NCBI RefSeq assembly: GCF_035582795.1
Contig: NC_134366.1
Coordinates: 10,632,161-10,696,160, forward strand
DNA length: 64,000 nt
Reading direction: 5' to 3'
Source: Mycteria americana
Lineage: Eukaryota; Chordata; Aves; Ciconiiformes; Ciconiidae
Shown: piece after piece, positions 1-12,030 of the stretch
How positions within the stretch are numbered: the first letter of the stretch is position 1
Layout of the letters: each line of letters opens with the position of its first letter
Made by a program: the position numbers and the translations under genes
The notes under the pieces: generated by a model
Database searches by the model: none
The model's input: only the letters and a program-made list of their open reading frames with translations
What the model was told of the DNA's origin: nothing

Positions 1-120
1 CTCGGGGAAATAAAACATTTTTCTGTGAAGACACAGGTGTTCAAGCCGCCCTGCTCTTCTTGATGAACAAAAGTTTAATTGATTACTCTTAAGTGGTTTC
101 CACTCTTCCCTCTCCTCTAG

Positions 121-209
121 CACTTGCTCCGAGATCACGTATGCGCTTTGCTCCCGAAAAGTTTATAGGAGGAGATGACTACATCCCTGGTAACCCTTTT
201 GTAGAATAA
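121..209 (+). CDS. Terminal coding exon (exon A) of an unrecognised gene
   Basis: Seen: a pyrimidine-rich acceptor (ctcttccctctcctctag) ends at 120. The frame opening at 123 reads LAPRSRMRFAPEKF, then IGGDDYIPGNPFVE, and stops at TAA 207-209. The first two bases (CA) complete a split codon, so the preceding intron is phase 1. The composition (charged then Gly/Pro/Asp-rich, no low complexity) looks like a real protein end. AATAAA at 364-369 with a GT-rich tract at 411-435 gives a credible 3' end. Inference: last exon of a plus-strand gene starting left of the window. I do not recognise the family and propose no function. It shares intron phase with the exon at 13,615, so the two could be alternative ends of one gene. 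Only 28 codons are visible, which limits certainty. Confidence 0.55.
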
Positions 210-395
210 ATCCCGAAGCCGAGTGCATGCCTGTGCCGTGTGCTCTGTTGCAGGGGAGGTGCTGGTTGCCCTGGACAGAATAGTTTCCAATAGTGGAAAG
301 CCTTTTGTTTACGCGAGCTCTTTGAGAGGGGGATTTTGTCTTACGCCTCCCAGCTTCTCCTGAAATAAAAAGCCAGCCCTTCGTTCACGCCACGC
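210..395 (+). other. 3' UTR following exon A
   Basis: This stretch runs from the stop codon to the likely cleavage zone. One AATAAA overlaps the stop (205-210). A better placed AATAAA lies at 364-369, with a GT-rich downstream element (ctgttgtgttttctgggtgt) at 411-430. Cleavage would fall near 385-395. The extent is inferred from signals only. Confidence 0.45.
364..369 (+). terminator. Polyadenylation signal AATAAA
   Basis: Canonical hexamer about 155 nt after the exon A stop, followed within 70 nt by a GT-rich tract. This is the usual vertebrate arrangement for 3' end processing. Confidence 0.5.
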
Positions 396-606
396 TCCAG
401 ATCCAGCTCACTGTTGTGTTTTCTGGGTGTGGTGGCAAAATGTCCCAAATTATCGGTGTCTCTGGTGTTGAGTGTGGACCTGTAAGTGGCACAGAGCCAA
501 GCTAGCAACTTGACGTGCAGTTTTGATGTAGGTTAGATGATCTATTGCTCACAGAGGTCAAAGCCTCTCCAGTTTTCTATTTTTGTGAGAGTTCTGGCTA
601 ATCTTC

Positions 607-614
607 CCTATATT

Positions 615-651
<37 letters not shown>

Positions 652-660
652 CTATATTTT
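607..660. repeat. (TC)n microsatellite with flanking duplication
   Basis: A pure TC run (618-649, about 16 units) is flanked on both sides by the 10-mer cctatatttt (607-616 and 651-660). The flanks form a direct repeat. No gene function is implied. Confidence 0.9.
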
Positions 661-3600
661 AATAGAAGCCCTCCAAATTTTCAGTTGAAATTGTGAATAG
701 AGATGGACGCTCTGAGGTCCTAGCTGAACTGTCATCAGTGTCCAGTATATTAGTGTTACAACAGCGTGGTTTTATTTATCATCTCAATAGAAATTCAATG
801 CTTCGAAGGCTTTTGCAAACAGATTCCGCCTCCTGGAAGGTGAAATTACTGCTTTGCCTGCTGTCATTTTGTTGCCAGTCCACTATTCAGTCTTGATTAA
901 GCAACTTTTTCTTTGGAAAAACAGTTGTTAATTCTGTTATTTAGTATTTTTAAAAATTACTGTAAAAGGGGACTGTTTCTGCAGAGATACCAGGCTGTAT
1001 CCAATACTGGGAATTCAGGCAAGGTCAGAATTTTAATTGGAAAGTGATGAAATGTTCTCAAAAGTGCAAAGTCTGGGACTTTTTATGTCAGTCGCTGACT
1101 TGCATGATAACAAATGTAGGTGAATGTCAGTCTTATCTGTTGTGCATCTGCTCTGGGTTTCCTTTCGATATCGCAGTGCTGACTGCAGGACATTTTCAAC
1201 CCCGCAAAGGGAGCAATAACAATCTTACAAGGCCGAGGAGAAATGCTGTAGTAAATGAAGTTTGACATCTTCAAACTTAGTAAAACTCTTGGCAAGTGTT
1301 TCTGAGAAGATTTTGAGCTTGCTGGTGTTCAAGGGGGAGGTGGATTAGCTTTGCTGGATCCTGCACTTTGGGCTGCTAGTAGCACAACATTGTAGTTAAA
1401 CAGTTCAAACCTCTGCAGTTTTGATTATTTGTTTTAAATGTTTTTCAAATATTTATAGCATGGTATAATGAGTCCGCTGACAAATAGTCACTTAAATATT
1501 TGGAAAAGCTTTCACTGCCATTACAGAATTACAGGAGATGCGGGTACGTCCGTACGCCGGGTGATTTTGAGCAGAAGCTCGTTACGGCACCTTCAGGTGT
1601 TGAGCTGTTGTCCTGTCGCGCCGTTTCGGTGGGTGCCTCCCTTCCACGGGCGCATCCACCTCTCCACCGAGAGCCGGTGGCATTCAGGTGCTCTTTGCTC
1701 CCTTCTGGAATGTGGCACGCTCCAATTTCTCTGCCTTTGTGGTAGCTCTTAAATTCTGGTTCCCCCCTTTTTCGCTTTGGCCTCAAAGATTGTGGTTGGA
1801 AACGGTTGTTATTGTCCTTGGCGCTTCATCCTCTGGATTCAGAGGTGTGTTCAAAGGTGGGATGGTGCTGCAGCAATGTAGGGTGGGAACAGCCATCGCT
1901 CCAGGCATGGGCAGCTCTGGGGTGGCCTTCTCAGGAGATGGGTGCCTGTGTTGAGTACACCAAGCAGGTACTAACGTCGCTGTTCGAACTCTCCTTCTGT
2001 TTCCAAAACTCACAAAGCTCTCTTGGTAAAACGTTCCCTGTTCCCCCTGGATCTCTGCAGAAGGAGCGTATAAACTGACTGATGATACTGTTTCCAGGCA
2101 CAAAAGATAATTGTAAGTATTGTTATTGTTGGATCGTAGTCATGTTTCTGACTTGGTGTTTGGTTTTTATTTAATTGAGAAAATTTTGATTTGTGCTCTT
2201 TGTTTATCGGTTATTTTGGTCAGAACTTCAGTTTGAGCAGTATACATGGAACAATTTCTTTTTGTGTGTATAAAAGTATGTATGTATATGTTTGTGTGTA
2301 TACGTTTGCGTGTATAAACACTTATTGATAGGTCTTGGATTTGAAAAATTACTTGTTGTATTCCTAAACTATGGTGGGTTTTAAAGCACAGGCTGAAGAG
2401 CCTGACTATGGGTGGGAAAGAAAGATTGGAAACTTTGAGAGTTCCCTGATGGATTGGAGATGCCAAACAACAAAATGTGCTACAGCTTGAGAGTTACGGC
2501 CCCTGTAAGGCCAGTGTACAGCTTCCTAATTAAATACAGTATTTAGTCAGAATTAGTGTTGAATGTCAACTTGAAACACTGTTTTTTTTCAGACTTCTCA
2601 TTAATATGTCAGTACTACTGAACCGAACGCCAACTAATGGCTTAGCGCTCTTGTTGTCAGGCAGATGTCAAAAATAGGATTGGGTTTTGTGGTGAAGGTT
2701 CACAAAGCACTTTGAAACCTATTGAGCTGTCAGAAGACACATCCTGTTACTATGAGCACGTGTCATTTCCAGGGTCAATTAAAAGATGATGGTCTTTGTA
2801 TGTCCATTGAAAGATGATGGTCTTTGGAGCTCTGTAAATCAGGGACGTGTGCAGGCACTGGGAGCTGGGATTCGCTTGCCCTAGTCCTAGTAATGCAGGG
2901 ATGGATGAGGACTGAATCACACGCTGGGGGGTATAATTGGAGAGGGCAGGTATCCTTTTTTTATAATTAATATGTGAAACCCTTAGTGTCATATTTAAGG
3001 CTCAGGGTAGAAGGGAGAATATTTTTCAAATGATTAATCTGAAAACAAACTGAGCACGGGCAATGCAATATAAAATGTGGAGCTTGCTCTTACTGTCTCG
3101 TGTCTGTGAGATTTCAACAGCGCTAATAGCCATTTGATGAAAATATAAACTTGGTGATTTTGCGCTTTTGCCAAATTACTATGGAAGTGTTGACAAAACA
3201 GCTGGGGAAGTCATTTATCACATTTTTCTGAAGTCACTCATGAGATTCTTTTCCTTTTAAATTTAACTGCATGGCTTTTTGCTTTATATATAATTTTTTT
3301 CTCTTATGGCAGTCCGGGTTTGCTGTACATTAAGGTTTTGAAGACTGGTTTAAGGCTGATAATCACTAGAAAAATGTGTAACAAAACTGTACAATTTGCA
3401 AATTGGGGCTTGCTCAGAACTGCTCTGGAGATGCTCCTTTCAGTGGGGGCCACTAATGGAAATATAAGGCAATGTCTTGGTACTTTAACTCGTTGTTTTT
3501 TAAGAGTTACAAAGATCTGTTCATTGCGAAAGTAGAAGAGCACTTTTCCTCTGCTTGCTGTCTGAAGAGTTTTCTAATTAGAAGCCAACTTTTCTTGACT

Positions 3601-6600
3601 TGGTGGTGGTGACTCCTAGGAGGGCTGAAGGCAAGAAGCAAAGTTTTGTCTTTCGGGGCAGCGAAGGGGCCCTTTCATCTGGCACTGGGAGGTTCTGAAG
3701 CGTGATCATGAGAGGTGTGAAGGTCCGTGGGGCTCTGCTGGGGCACAAGGAGCGAGGAAATGCCGGTGGAAGGCACCTTGTGTCTGGGTACGCAATGGGG
3801 AACCTGGCCAGGCTGCATGTAGCTGTGCCATGGATTTTTTGTTTGTTTATTTGTTTTCCTCCTAGTAGTGAGTATTAAGTTGCATTGTAAGGGCCGGTTA
3901 TTTTTTTTTTTTTTTCTCAGTAGAATTTTGGTTTGCACTTCAAATCCAATTTCAAAGTGAAACGCGAGCTGTGAGGCTTCTTCATGGTAGAGATAAAACC
4001 TGCAGGGATTTTTGCCTGAGGTTGAAATATAGGTGAGATGAAAAAAAACCTCTGAATATTGAACCCAATCAAGTATTTTGATGTTAGTGATACAAGTTCT
4101 GGAGGAAGAGGGGCCGTGTAAGGGAGGGAGACAGTTACAGCGATCTGAGCCCCGTCCCGCCTCCGTGTTGCGTAGGGAGTGTGTTGGGGAGAGAAGCCCC
4201 AGGAGTCGGAGCCCCCGGTGCAACTTTTTAAGGGGGTCTGACAGGCAGCACTGCAACGTAGTGGCATGCAACGTGACTTGCAGGAAACTATGGTAGAGAA
4301 CTGACACGACCCTGAAAAGCGTAGAAAGCATCATCTTTTAAGTAATCTCAATTGCTGTTTAAAAATCAGGTCTGTTTGTTCAAACTCTGAGCTTGAAATC
4401 TTGCTAATTTGTATTTATGTATGTCAAGCTGCGAAGCTCATTCCTTGTTCTTTGCTTCCTTTCAAAATTCATGCAGAAATTAATAAAAGACCCCTGTGTG
4501 ATAAAGTCTTTTAAAATTAATAAAATTCACTTTGAGCAGCAGCATGCAAATGGGGTCATCTCTCTGCTTGCTGGAAACGCGGGGATTCGTGTTACCTCCT
4601 GCCATTTGTATTTCCCACATCCCAAATCTTTAAGATGAGAGCAGTTGGCGTAATCCGTAGGGATGCCCTGGCGTGCTTCGACAGAAGCAAAATAACTGCA
4701 AAAGCCTGGATGTGCTCAGCCTGCACTTCTTTCTGGCCTCAAATTTAATGTAAGACCGTTCATTGAGCTTTAAAAGATCTTCCGATGAGTAAGTTTTGGC
4801 AACGAGGAGGTAAATACAGGCGCTCTCAGCAACTCCCCTATCTGTACTCAGGCTGTAGAGCTCGGTGCCGCCCGATACGGTCCAACAGGAGTGGCTTTAG
4901 CCCTTGATCCCCATTTAGCCACTGAGGGGAACAGCACAGTGACATCTCCTTTCAAAGTACCCATTTACATCCCTGCTGCGGTTAGTGTATGGCGTATGCT
5001 CATTTAATTTTCCCGGTTTGTTGCAGATTGGGGTCTCTTTGTGGCGAAATGTCATCCTCTTGAGTAGCTTGATGTGCTGGGAATGCAGGATTCATGTTGG
5101 TACACACTGGGCTGAATACAGGATAAAATGGGGTTCTCGGGTGTGTTCGGGGATGGTAGGTAAAATCCGGATGGCTAAAAAAATGAAGAAAATCAAAAGG
5201 CTGAGCTTTCTAAGGGAGCTGCTGTGGGGCGGGGAGGGTGAGCGGACCCGGCGTGGGGCTTTCCCTACCCCTGCCCTGCACCGCAGGCGTACGGGCTGGG
5301 TAGGAACAGCGTGCACTGGCACCAGAGCAGCTGGATACGAGGGCAAAAATAAAAGGAGCAAGTCCATTGCCAGCTTTTAAAGCCAGAAGGGCAGAGGATT
5401 GCTATGTGCGTTGAGCAAAAAGTATTGAGCCCTGCGCTCTCCTGGATACTGGACGTGCTGCAGCCGTGGCTCTCCCAGGACAGAAATAGCACCGCGAGGC
5501 TTGCTCCATCGCTCTCTGTCCTTTTTCCCAAATCCCATCCCCTTTTTTTTCCATCACTTCCCAGGAACTTCACCGCCACCTCCCGTGCTGTCTCTGGCCG
5601 CTTGTGGACTTGTTTTCCGCCCTCGCAGGGAATGCCCAGCTCCCACGGCAGAGGACATAGTGCTGGTCCTGGCCTGGGAAAGCCCGGCCCAAATCCCCCA
5701 GGTTATAAACGTAATACGATGTTTTGAGTTGGAGCAGGGAGACGTAATGCACGTCTGAGCGCGGTGACGTTGGTGTCGGCAGAGCTGTGCGGCTTGGAGC
5801 CAGTGCAGGGTGGGAGGTGGGGAGAGGATGAGGTGGGACGTGGCAGCAGGTTTCCGCAGAGGGTGCAGGTTGAGAGCTGACTGTGTCTTTAGTTTTTAAC
5901 CAGCTGAGGCTCCGGGCACCACTTCAGCTAAATGTTTGCTGGCGTTGTGCAGGAAAGATGTCTGCCACCACAGCAAACCCTGAATCTCCTCGTGCTCTCT
6001 CTTTGAACGTAACAGTGGCACTGAGGAATATGCAATTGCTCCGGAAGAAAAATGATTGCCAATAATTGGTGAAAGCCACTGATTTGTGTGAGATGACTCA
6101 AAACGTCGTCCTTCATCCTGTGCTTTAGCTGATAAACTTCAGTGTTGAAATAAACTCCCTTTTCGGTTTACAAAAGCTCTGTCCCTAGCAGTGATGGTGC
6201 AGATGGGGCAGCTGCTCCGGCATTCCCCGAATAATTTCTGAGTGATTTCAGGCTCTTTCAGCTTTCGAGTCTACTTGCATTTTTTTTTTTTTTTATCAGT
6301 AGATGTTAAAATGGCTGCTTTTTCTCATAAGCATCACATCAAATAGCAAGAGAGAGATTTTTTTAAAGGCTGTCACTGTGAAACTCAGACAGCGATGTTT
6401 TCCAAAGAGGACTTGATGCAAATTTTAGTTTCTGTTGACTCTGACAAACCTGAGAGAGCACAGGCTGCAAGGGGGTTTTATAACTCCTGCTGTTAAGCGT
6501 CACGGTATTCGTCTTTCCTGGCATTTAGAAACAAGTTTAAGAACGGTTAATCAGAAGAACTTGCTCAACATAGCCTCCAGTAATGGTGAGGGAGTATTTT

Positions 6601-9527
6601 CTTGGCTGAGCGTGTTGTCTACAATTTCAGGAGGGGTGGGGGTGTGCACATGCGGTTTTGTAAAATACCCTGGGCTTGGTATCTTATGAGCATCCCTCGC
6701 TCCCAACAGAAATTAAAAGAAACTGTGAAGACTTGGCAACTTTCTGAAAACAACTTTCAAGTTTGGTCCCCCAAATCAGACCACTTCTACGTTTTAGTAG
6801 AGTTACTTGGTCTCCTGATGTTTTCTCTGTGCTATAATATATTAGACATGAAGCTTCTAAGAGAAGAAACAAAAGAACCAGTTATTCTCCAGGAATTTTT
6901 CAGCCCAGGGTAATCCAGGCCTGTAGACATGTCATTTCCATTAAATAAGTTCTCAGCTCCAACGGGCTCCTCTGAAGTATGAGATTTCCCAGCAAATGTC
7001 AGACTTGAGTCTCAGAACAACCCTGGTATCTTCTGCTAAGGTAAATATTAATACTGGAGCTGCTGTAACAGCGGAAAAGTTTATCAGTGTAAAGATCTTA
7101 TCAACAGATTACAAAGATTGTAGTGCTATTGACTTCAGATAAGTGCATTTAAATGGGGATTTTTTTCCTTTCTCTTTGCGTTGCTCCTGCAGTCGCAGCT
7201 CGGCTCTCCCCGGCAGCAGTGGAGGTAGCTGAGTCATCAGAAACTCCAGTGCCCTCCGTAGGCGCAGGGTAAATTCCAAGTCCTTGTAATACGAGGGGGC
7301 AAAAGAGTCAAGCAAAGCTTTTTTCTTTTGCACTCTTGTTTTGTTGTCAGTCAGCATTGGTAGCAGCTCAGATGAACGTTAGACTGCCAGTTGAGACCTC
7401 TCTAGAAGCAGCAATATGGTGTTCTGCTCCGAGCTTCAGAAAATACACCACCTCTTCACTCTAAAGTCTTAAAATATTAGAAAGACACTTTGCTGGCCAT
7501 CATTCAAGAAAGATTTGAATGGAGTAAGCCTCCTGCAAGCCGTCCTTGCACAACCAGCTCACTGGAGCTTTAGCTGGGAGCCGTCTTGTGTCATTAGATA
7601 AAGCCAGGCGTCCCTCACCTGAGAAGCTGCATCTTCTCCTGATGCTGCTTGCAGGAAGGGCTGACGTTGTTTGCCGCCTCGGGCAAGTCTTCCTGTGGAC
7701 TGAGCAAACCGGTGCGCCTACTTTTTGTTTCTTAATGCAAGGGAAAACCCTGATTATATATATATATATAATTTTTTTTTTCTTCCTTGGTTAGGTAAGA
7801 AAATAGCATGCAAGCAGTAGGGCTGCTGTGCGGGAACCACGACGGCTCCGCTTCCTCTTGCGCGGGAAGTGACATGGTAAATGTAAATAAGTGGTTCGAT
7901 ATCCTCAGGATGTTTACCTGGGTTTGTTCGGCATGTTTCTGTTAATTACTATCTTGCCATTAATTACTGCTGATTCCTGGTAAGATTTCAGTTCAATTCC
8001 AGGACGTACACGGATGTTACTTAGCCCGTGCAGGGCTGCTCTTTTGGGAAGTGCTCCGTGACTTACCCGTCCCATCTCACCTGGAATATCCTCTCCTTAG
8101 TCTTTTTATTCCCGTGCGTTATCTCCAGTTTCCAGGAGCGCCCGTGGGCCCCTTGGTGTAGCTGCTGGCTTCCCCAGAGCACCCGCCTAGTCCAGGAATT
8201 GTACTCACGGTTTGCCTTAGACATATAAAATCGATGCGTTACCGAAAAAATAGGAGTTGGCAGTGACTTTTCTGATAACGTTGCCCCTCACGATAGGCAA
8301 TATTGCCCTCTACTGGTTAATTACAGGTTAAAGGATCCATATTTTCCCCTTTCATGTAGCAGCACTTTGCTATGAGAAGTTATTTTTCAGCCCTTCTTGC
8401 TTGCAGCAGAAGGCAGGTTTTGGTCCTAATGCGGTTTTTTAGGATGCTACAGCTCGTGTTTGATTTCTTTTTCCCCAGAAGCTGCTTTTCATTTGGGAGG
8501 ACCTGGTGCGCCCGCACACCAAACTTTATTGTTTTTAAACGTTAGTAGTAATGCTGAATCTGTCATTTTCAGAATTAACCCTTAGAAATGTAACTTCTCC
8601 AAACGGGTTTTGCAAGTGAAATAACTGCAAGGTTTTAAATTGTTATTTGCATTAGTAGAATAACACCTTTTGCTTTACGCTGTAATCTGGACGCCGGCTC
8701 CAGCAGCGCCCGATAACTGCCCCCTTCCCTGCCCCAGCCGGGGCGGCTGCACGGCGAGCTGGATCCAGGCACTGAGCTGGGTTAAAAATAAGCTCGCAAA
8801 AAGAGTGTTATTTTTAACCCGGGTCAGTCCCATGCTCGGGTTCACGGCGTGGCTGCCCAGGCTCTCACGTGGGTGTGCTGGCTTGGAGGCGCGGGAGACG
8901 GCAAGAAGGAGCCGTGGGGGGAACCGAGGGCTGTTTAAAGCCAGTGCACTCCTGAAAGTTGCTTCTCAAGTGAATATTCCAGCTCTGAACTCGGCTATGG
9001 ACCCCCCCGTCCGTACCAGCTGTCTTCCTAAAAGCTATTTCCAGGACAAACATCACTGCTGACAAAGCTCCAGCAACGTTTAAGCACTTTTTGGTGGTGA
9101 TGCCCTGTATGGCTGACCTTTCCCAGAGTAAATTCTTTTCAAGTCTCATATTTGCAATTGGTACACTACCTTTATTCAGAGTCTGGCTTGAATGTTTCAA
9201 ATGTGTTTAAATATGCAGAACAAGAGAAAACAGTTGATGCAAATGACACTTCAGTTTTGCTTTGCAAGGTGTATTGAAGATAGATGATCAAAGATTTGGA
9301 GGCTCATACTGTGCACAGCACCAGATAATTCAGTATTTGAATCACAGGCGACATGATGTTACAGCATTTAACTGATCTGTGCTGCCATCCTGCTCTCCTG
9401 CAACTTGGAAAGGGGAAAAAGTTTGGACAATTTGTGGGGGCCTATTTATTGAACTAAAACTTGTCTTTACTTCAGGGGGAGAATGGAAAACTGAATGACT
9501 CTTGGGTGATCAAAATGGATGTAATCC
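661..9527. other. Intron or intergenic DNA without supported genes
   Basis: Mixed-composition DNA with only short chance reading frames. Local GC-rich patches at about 1.6-1.95, 5.2-5.7 and 8.68-9.0 kb raise ORF length without splice support. A stretch at 5,027-5,099 has good splice-like ends but an unconvincing peptide. Small repeats are a TG-rich tract at 2,265-2,320, a 28-bp duplication at 2,782-2,826 and a TA run at 7,756-7,771. Nothing else is visible. Confidence 0.5.
2782..2826. repeat. 28-bp period tandem duplication
   Basis: The 17-mer aaagatgatggtctttg occurs at 2782-2798 and again at 2810-2826. Similar flanks (tcaatta and tccattg) precede each copy, giving a 28-bp duplication of slightly diverged units. 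Confidence 0.8.
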
Positions 9528-9863
9528 TTTCAATACTTAAAGGGGGCTTATAAGAAAGATGGGGACAGACTTTTTAATAGGGCCTGTAGCGATAGGACAA
9601 GGGGTAATGGTTTTAAAGTAAAAGAGGGGAGATTTAGACTAGATATAAGGAAGAATTTTTTTGCAATGAGGGTGGTGAAACACTGGCCCAGGTTGCCCAG
9701 AGAGGTGGTAGATGTCCCACCCCGGGAAACATTCAAGGTCAGGTGGGATGGGGCTGTGAGCAACCTGATCTAGCTGAAGATGTCCCTGCTCATTGCAGTG
9801 GGGTTGGACTAGATGACCTTTAAAGGTCCCTTCCGACCCAAACTAATCTATGATTCTGTGATT
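9528..9863 (+). mobile_element. CR1 LINE, 5'-truncated 3' end
   Basis: The whole stretch matches the 3' part of avian CR1 in order: the agggggcttataagaaagat segment, the gggacagactttttaatagg segment, aggttgcccagagaggtgg, ttggactagatgacctttaa, ggtcccttccgaccc, and a tail of attctgtgatt type. CR1 is a non-LTR retrotransposon that is normally 5' truncated and ends in short octamer-like repeats rather than poly-A. Both hold here. No intact ORF remains. Moderate divergence suggests an avian-age insertion. The subfamily is not assigned, and the left edge is uncertain by about 20 bp. Confidence 0.93.
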
Positions 9864-11162
9864 TAGCTGTAAAATGTGCTGCCTGCGTAGTGGTGGGGAG
9901 CAGCTCTGCATCCCCCCAGGGCTCTGCCGTGGGGCGAAGGACGGGTGGGGGCAGGTGCAGGCAGCCCAGAAATAGGAAGCACAAATTATCCTTCAGGAGG
10001 AAAACTGGGTAACTTTGTAGTCTAATCAAAGTTAATAAATTGTTTGACTTCAGTTGCCACTGTATTATGCCTTGTGGCATGCCGATGCAGCCCCTCTGGT
10101 GTGCTGATGCTTTCACAGCGTACCCCAAACAGCAGAGTAATGCTGAGGGCAGCTCAAGACGGAGCTTTCTTGCAGTAGAACACAGGTCAGCTCAGCCTAG
10201 CAAAAATGCTAATTACAGATCCTTGATGACAGAAAGTTAGGGAGCTTGCGAGGAAAGGTTTAACACAAACTTCCAAAGGGGTGCTGGTTCCCCGAGTCCA
10301 ATACTGAGGAGTTGTGCTCTAGGTTTTAGCATAGATTGCCACCTCTTTTGGGGCAAACGGTGGGTTTGAACACGTTTGCAAACAGCCCCTTCACCACTTG
10401 TTCTCAGCGGACGGCATCTAAGCGTTTCCTACTGATTCCCACCCTCAGCCACGTGCTCTTCCCTTGCGCTTCAGATGCGGCTGCGTTGCACAGATAAACC
10501 CCAAGCAGGAGCAGCCAGGTCCTGCATCTTGGACCGGTGCAGGCAGCGCCGGCAGCACCCAGCACAGCCAGGGCTCTCCCGGGTTCGTTGGGCTGGTGCA
10601 GCACCTTCAGCCGATGTGATGGTGAAGTACAAAGTCCAGCTTTGGGGGTTAGTTTTGGATCGTTTTTGAAGGAAAGAGAAATATGCATTACAGGAATCGT
10701 CTGTTTGTGGGGTTTTTTTCTTGGTCTATCGTCTTTCATGGAGCAATTGAACTATGAACGCTGCTGGAGGAGGGGACAGTCCTTGCTCTGGGTCATCTGC
10801 AGAAGAGCTGCAGGTGGAGGGCCTTGGAGAAGGTGTATCGTGACTTTTCGTAGACAAAAAGTGTCACAGTTGTGAGGACTTGCCCCAAACCTCACAGGAG
10901 GTGTGTAACAGGCAGGTACCGTCATTTTCCAGAGTCAGAGTTGTGCTCATACCGTCAGGAGCTGAAGGCGAGAACCTCCTCTGGAGAGCAGCTCTCACAG
11001 GATTTGATAAAGCAGGACAAGCTCTGCTGCCTCTTCTCTAGGTTGCACTTGATTTAATTGGAAAGTTTGGAGTACGGAATATCTTTTGCATTTTTATATT
11101 TTATTTTAAGTTGGACTCGAGCAGTGAGCGCTTGCTGGAAGATCTTTCTGCGCCTTCATTAG

Positions 11163-11294
11163 GTGCTCAGCGCTGTGGGGCTGGTGGCACAGCTCAGCTC
11201 CCAGAGCAAGGGAGCTCTGCGGGAGCGTTCGCTGCAAGCAGCAGATCAAGGAGGCATCAGGCTGCAGGAGGGCCAGCATGCAACCGTGCTGCGG
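11163..11294 (+). CDS. Candidate internal coding exon, 132 nt
   Basis: Seen: acceptor tttctgcgccttcattag ends at 11,162 and donor GCGG|gtacgt starts at 11,295, both close to consensus. Length is exactly 44 codons. In phase 0 it reads VLSAVGLVAQLSSQSKGALR then ERSLQAADQGGIRLQEGQ. That peptide is well mixed, but the other two frames are also open because the DNA is GC-rich. It lies upstream of exon B on the same strand. If read in phase 1 it could splice directly to 13,615; in phase 0 it could splice to 11,939. Inference: a real exon is possible, and chance is not excluded. Function unknown. Confidence 0.28.
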
Positions 11295-11496
11295 GTACGT
11301 CAGCAGGGAGGAGCAAGATTATTTCGAATTCTTCCAGTGTTAAACTGTGCCTTTCACACCAGCTGAATTAGACTAAAGGTGCTGAGATTGATCTCCAGCG
11401 TAGTTAGGAGTAATTTATTGGGGTGTGTGTAGAGCATCTGGATTAATACTTAACTGCGTTAAGTGTTAGTGTGGCTGATGGGGGTGTTTCCGCGAT

Positions 11497-11505
<9 letters not shown>

Positions 11506-11527
<22 letters not shown>
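11506..11527. repeat. (CA)n microsatellite
   Basis: Eleven CA units follow a GCGCG stretch, so it is alternating purine-pyrimidine DNA. No associated gene signal. Confidence 0.9.
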
Positions 11528-11938
11528 GAGTTTCGAGAACGGCCTCAGCACATTTCTCATTCCTGCATCTGCTTGCCAATATAAATTTTAAACATGCATC
11601 AAGTAAGACTTTGCACATCACAAAGCAAGCCATGCAGTCTGTGTTTCCATGGGAGGGGAGGGATCTCCTATTTCTGGTGCGCTATAATTTGTTAGGAAGT
11701 GAACTCTCTTGACTGGGTTTTTATACGTGCAGCTGGCGTACGTGGATTTCCTATGCTTTTTTTTTTTTTACTCCTGGCATTTTATAGGCTTCATCTTCAT
11801 AGACCTGGTACCATCAGACTGATACATGCTTCAGTGCTGTTTGTATAGCGTGTAAAATCCCGTAGCCTCTTACGGGAAATGCCAGCGATTCTGCATCTGG
11901 CGTTTTCTGAGCTTTTCCTTGCCCACCGCCTCTCGTAG

Positions 11939-12030
11939 CTGGAGTGCTGTGCCCCGTGTGAGGGGAAAAAAGCCGTCCTGCCAGCCCCCTCCTACTGCAA
12001 GGAGAGCTGCGCGCCCAGAGTTTTACACTG
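11939..12030 (+). CDS. Candidate internal coding exon, 92 nt
   Basis: Seen: a strong polypyrimidine acceptor (cttttccttgcccaccgcctctcgtag) ends at 11,938 and a donor (ACACTG|gtacga) starts at 12,031. Two frames are open. One is cysteine-rich (starts LECCAPCEGKK). The other is basic and proline-rich (WSAVPRVRGKKPSCQPPP) and leaves in phase 1, which would splice in frame to exon B at 13,615 as ...PEFYT-GEADEE. The third frame stops at once. Inference only: this is the best local candidate for the exon before exon B. It needs transcript support. Confidence 0.27.

Noticed and set aside
3675..4334. 219-codon minus-strand open frame
   Set aside because: It runs through an A/T homopolymer (KKKKK) and simple sequence, with no acceptor, donor or family resemblance. 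It is consistent with the longest chance frames expected in 64 kb.
5027..5099. 73-nt exon with good acceptor and donor
   Set aside because: The peptide (IGVSLWRNVILLSSLMCWEC) is not convincing and the other frames stop. Good-looking splice pairs of this size occur by chance at this density.
8670..9062. 130-codon plus-strand frame in a GC-rich patch
   Set aside because: Several frames are open because of composition, the ORF begins without a plausible promoter or acceptor, and the peptide is not protein-like.
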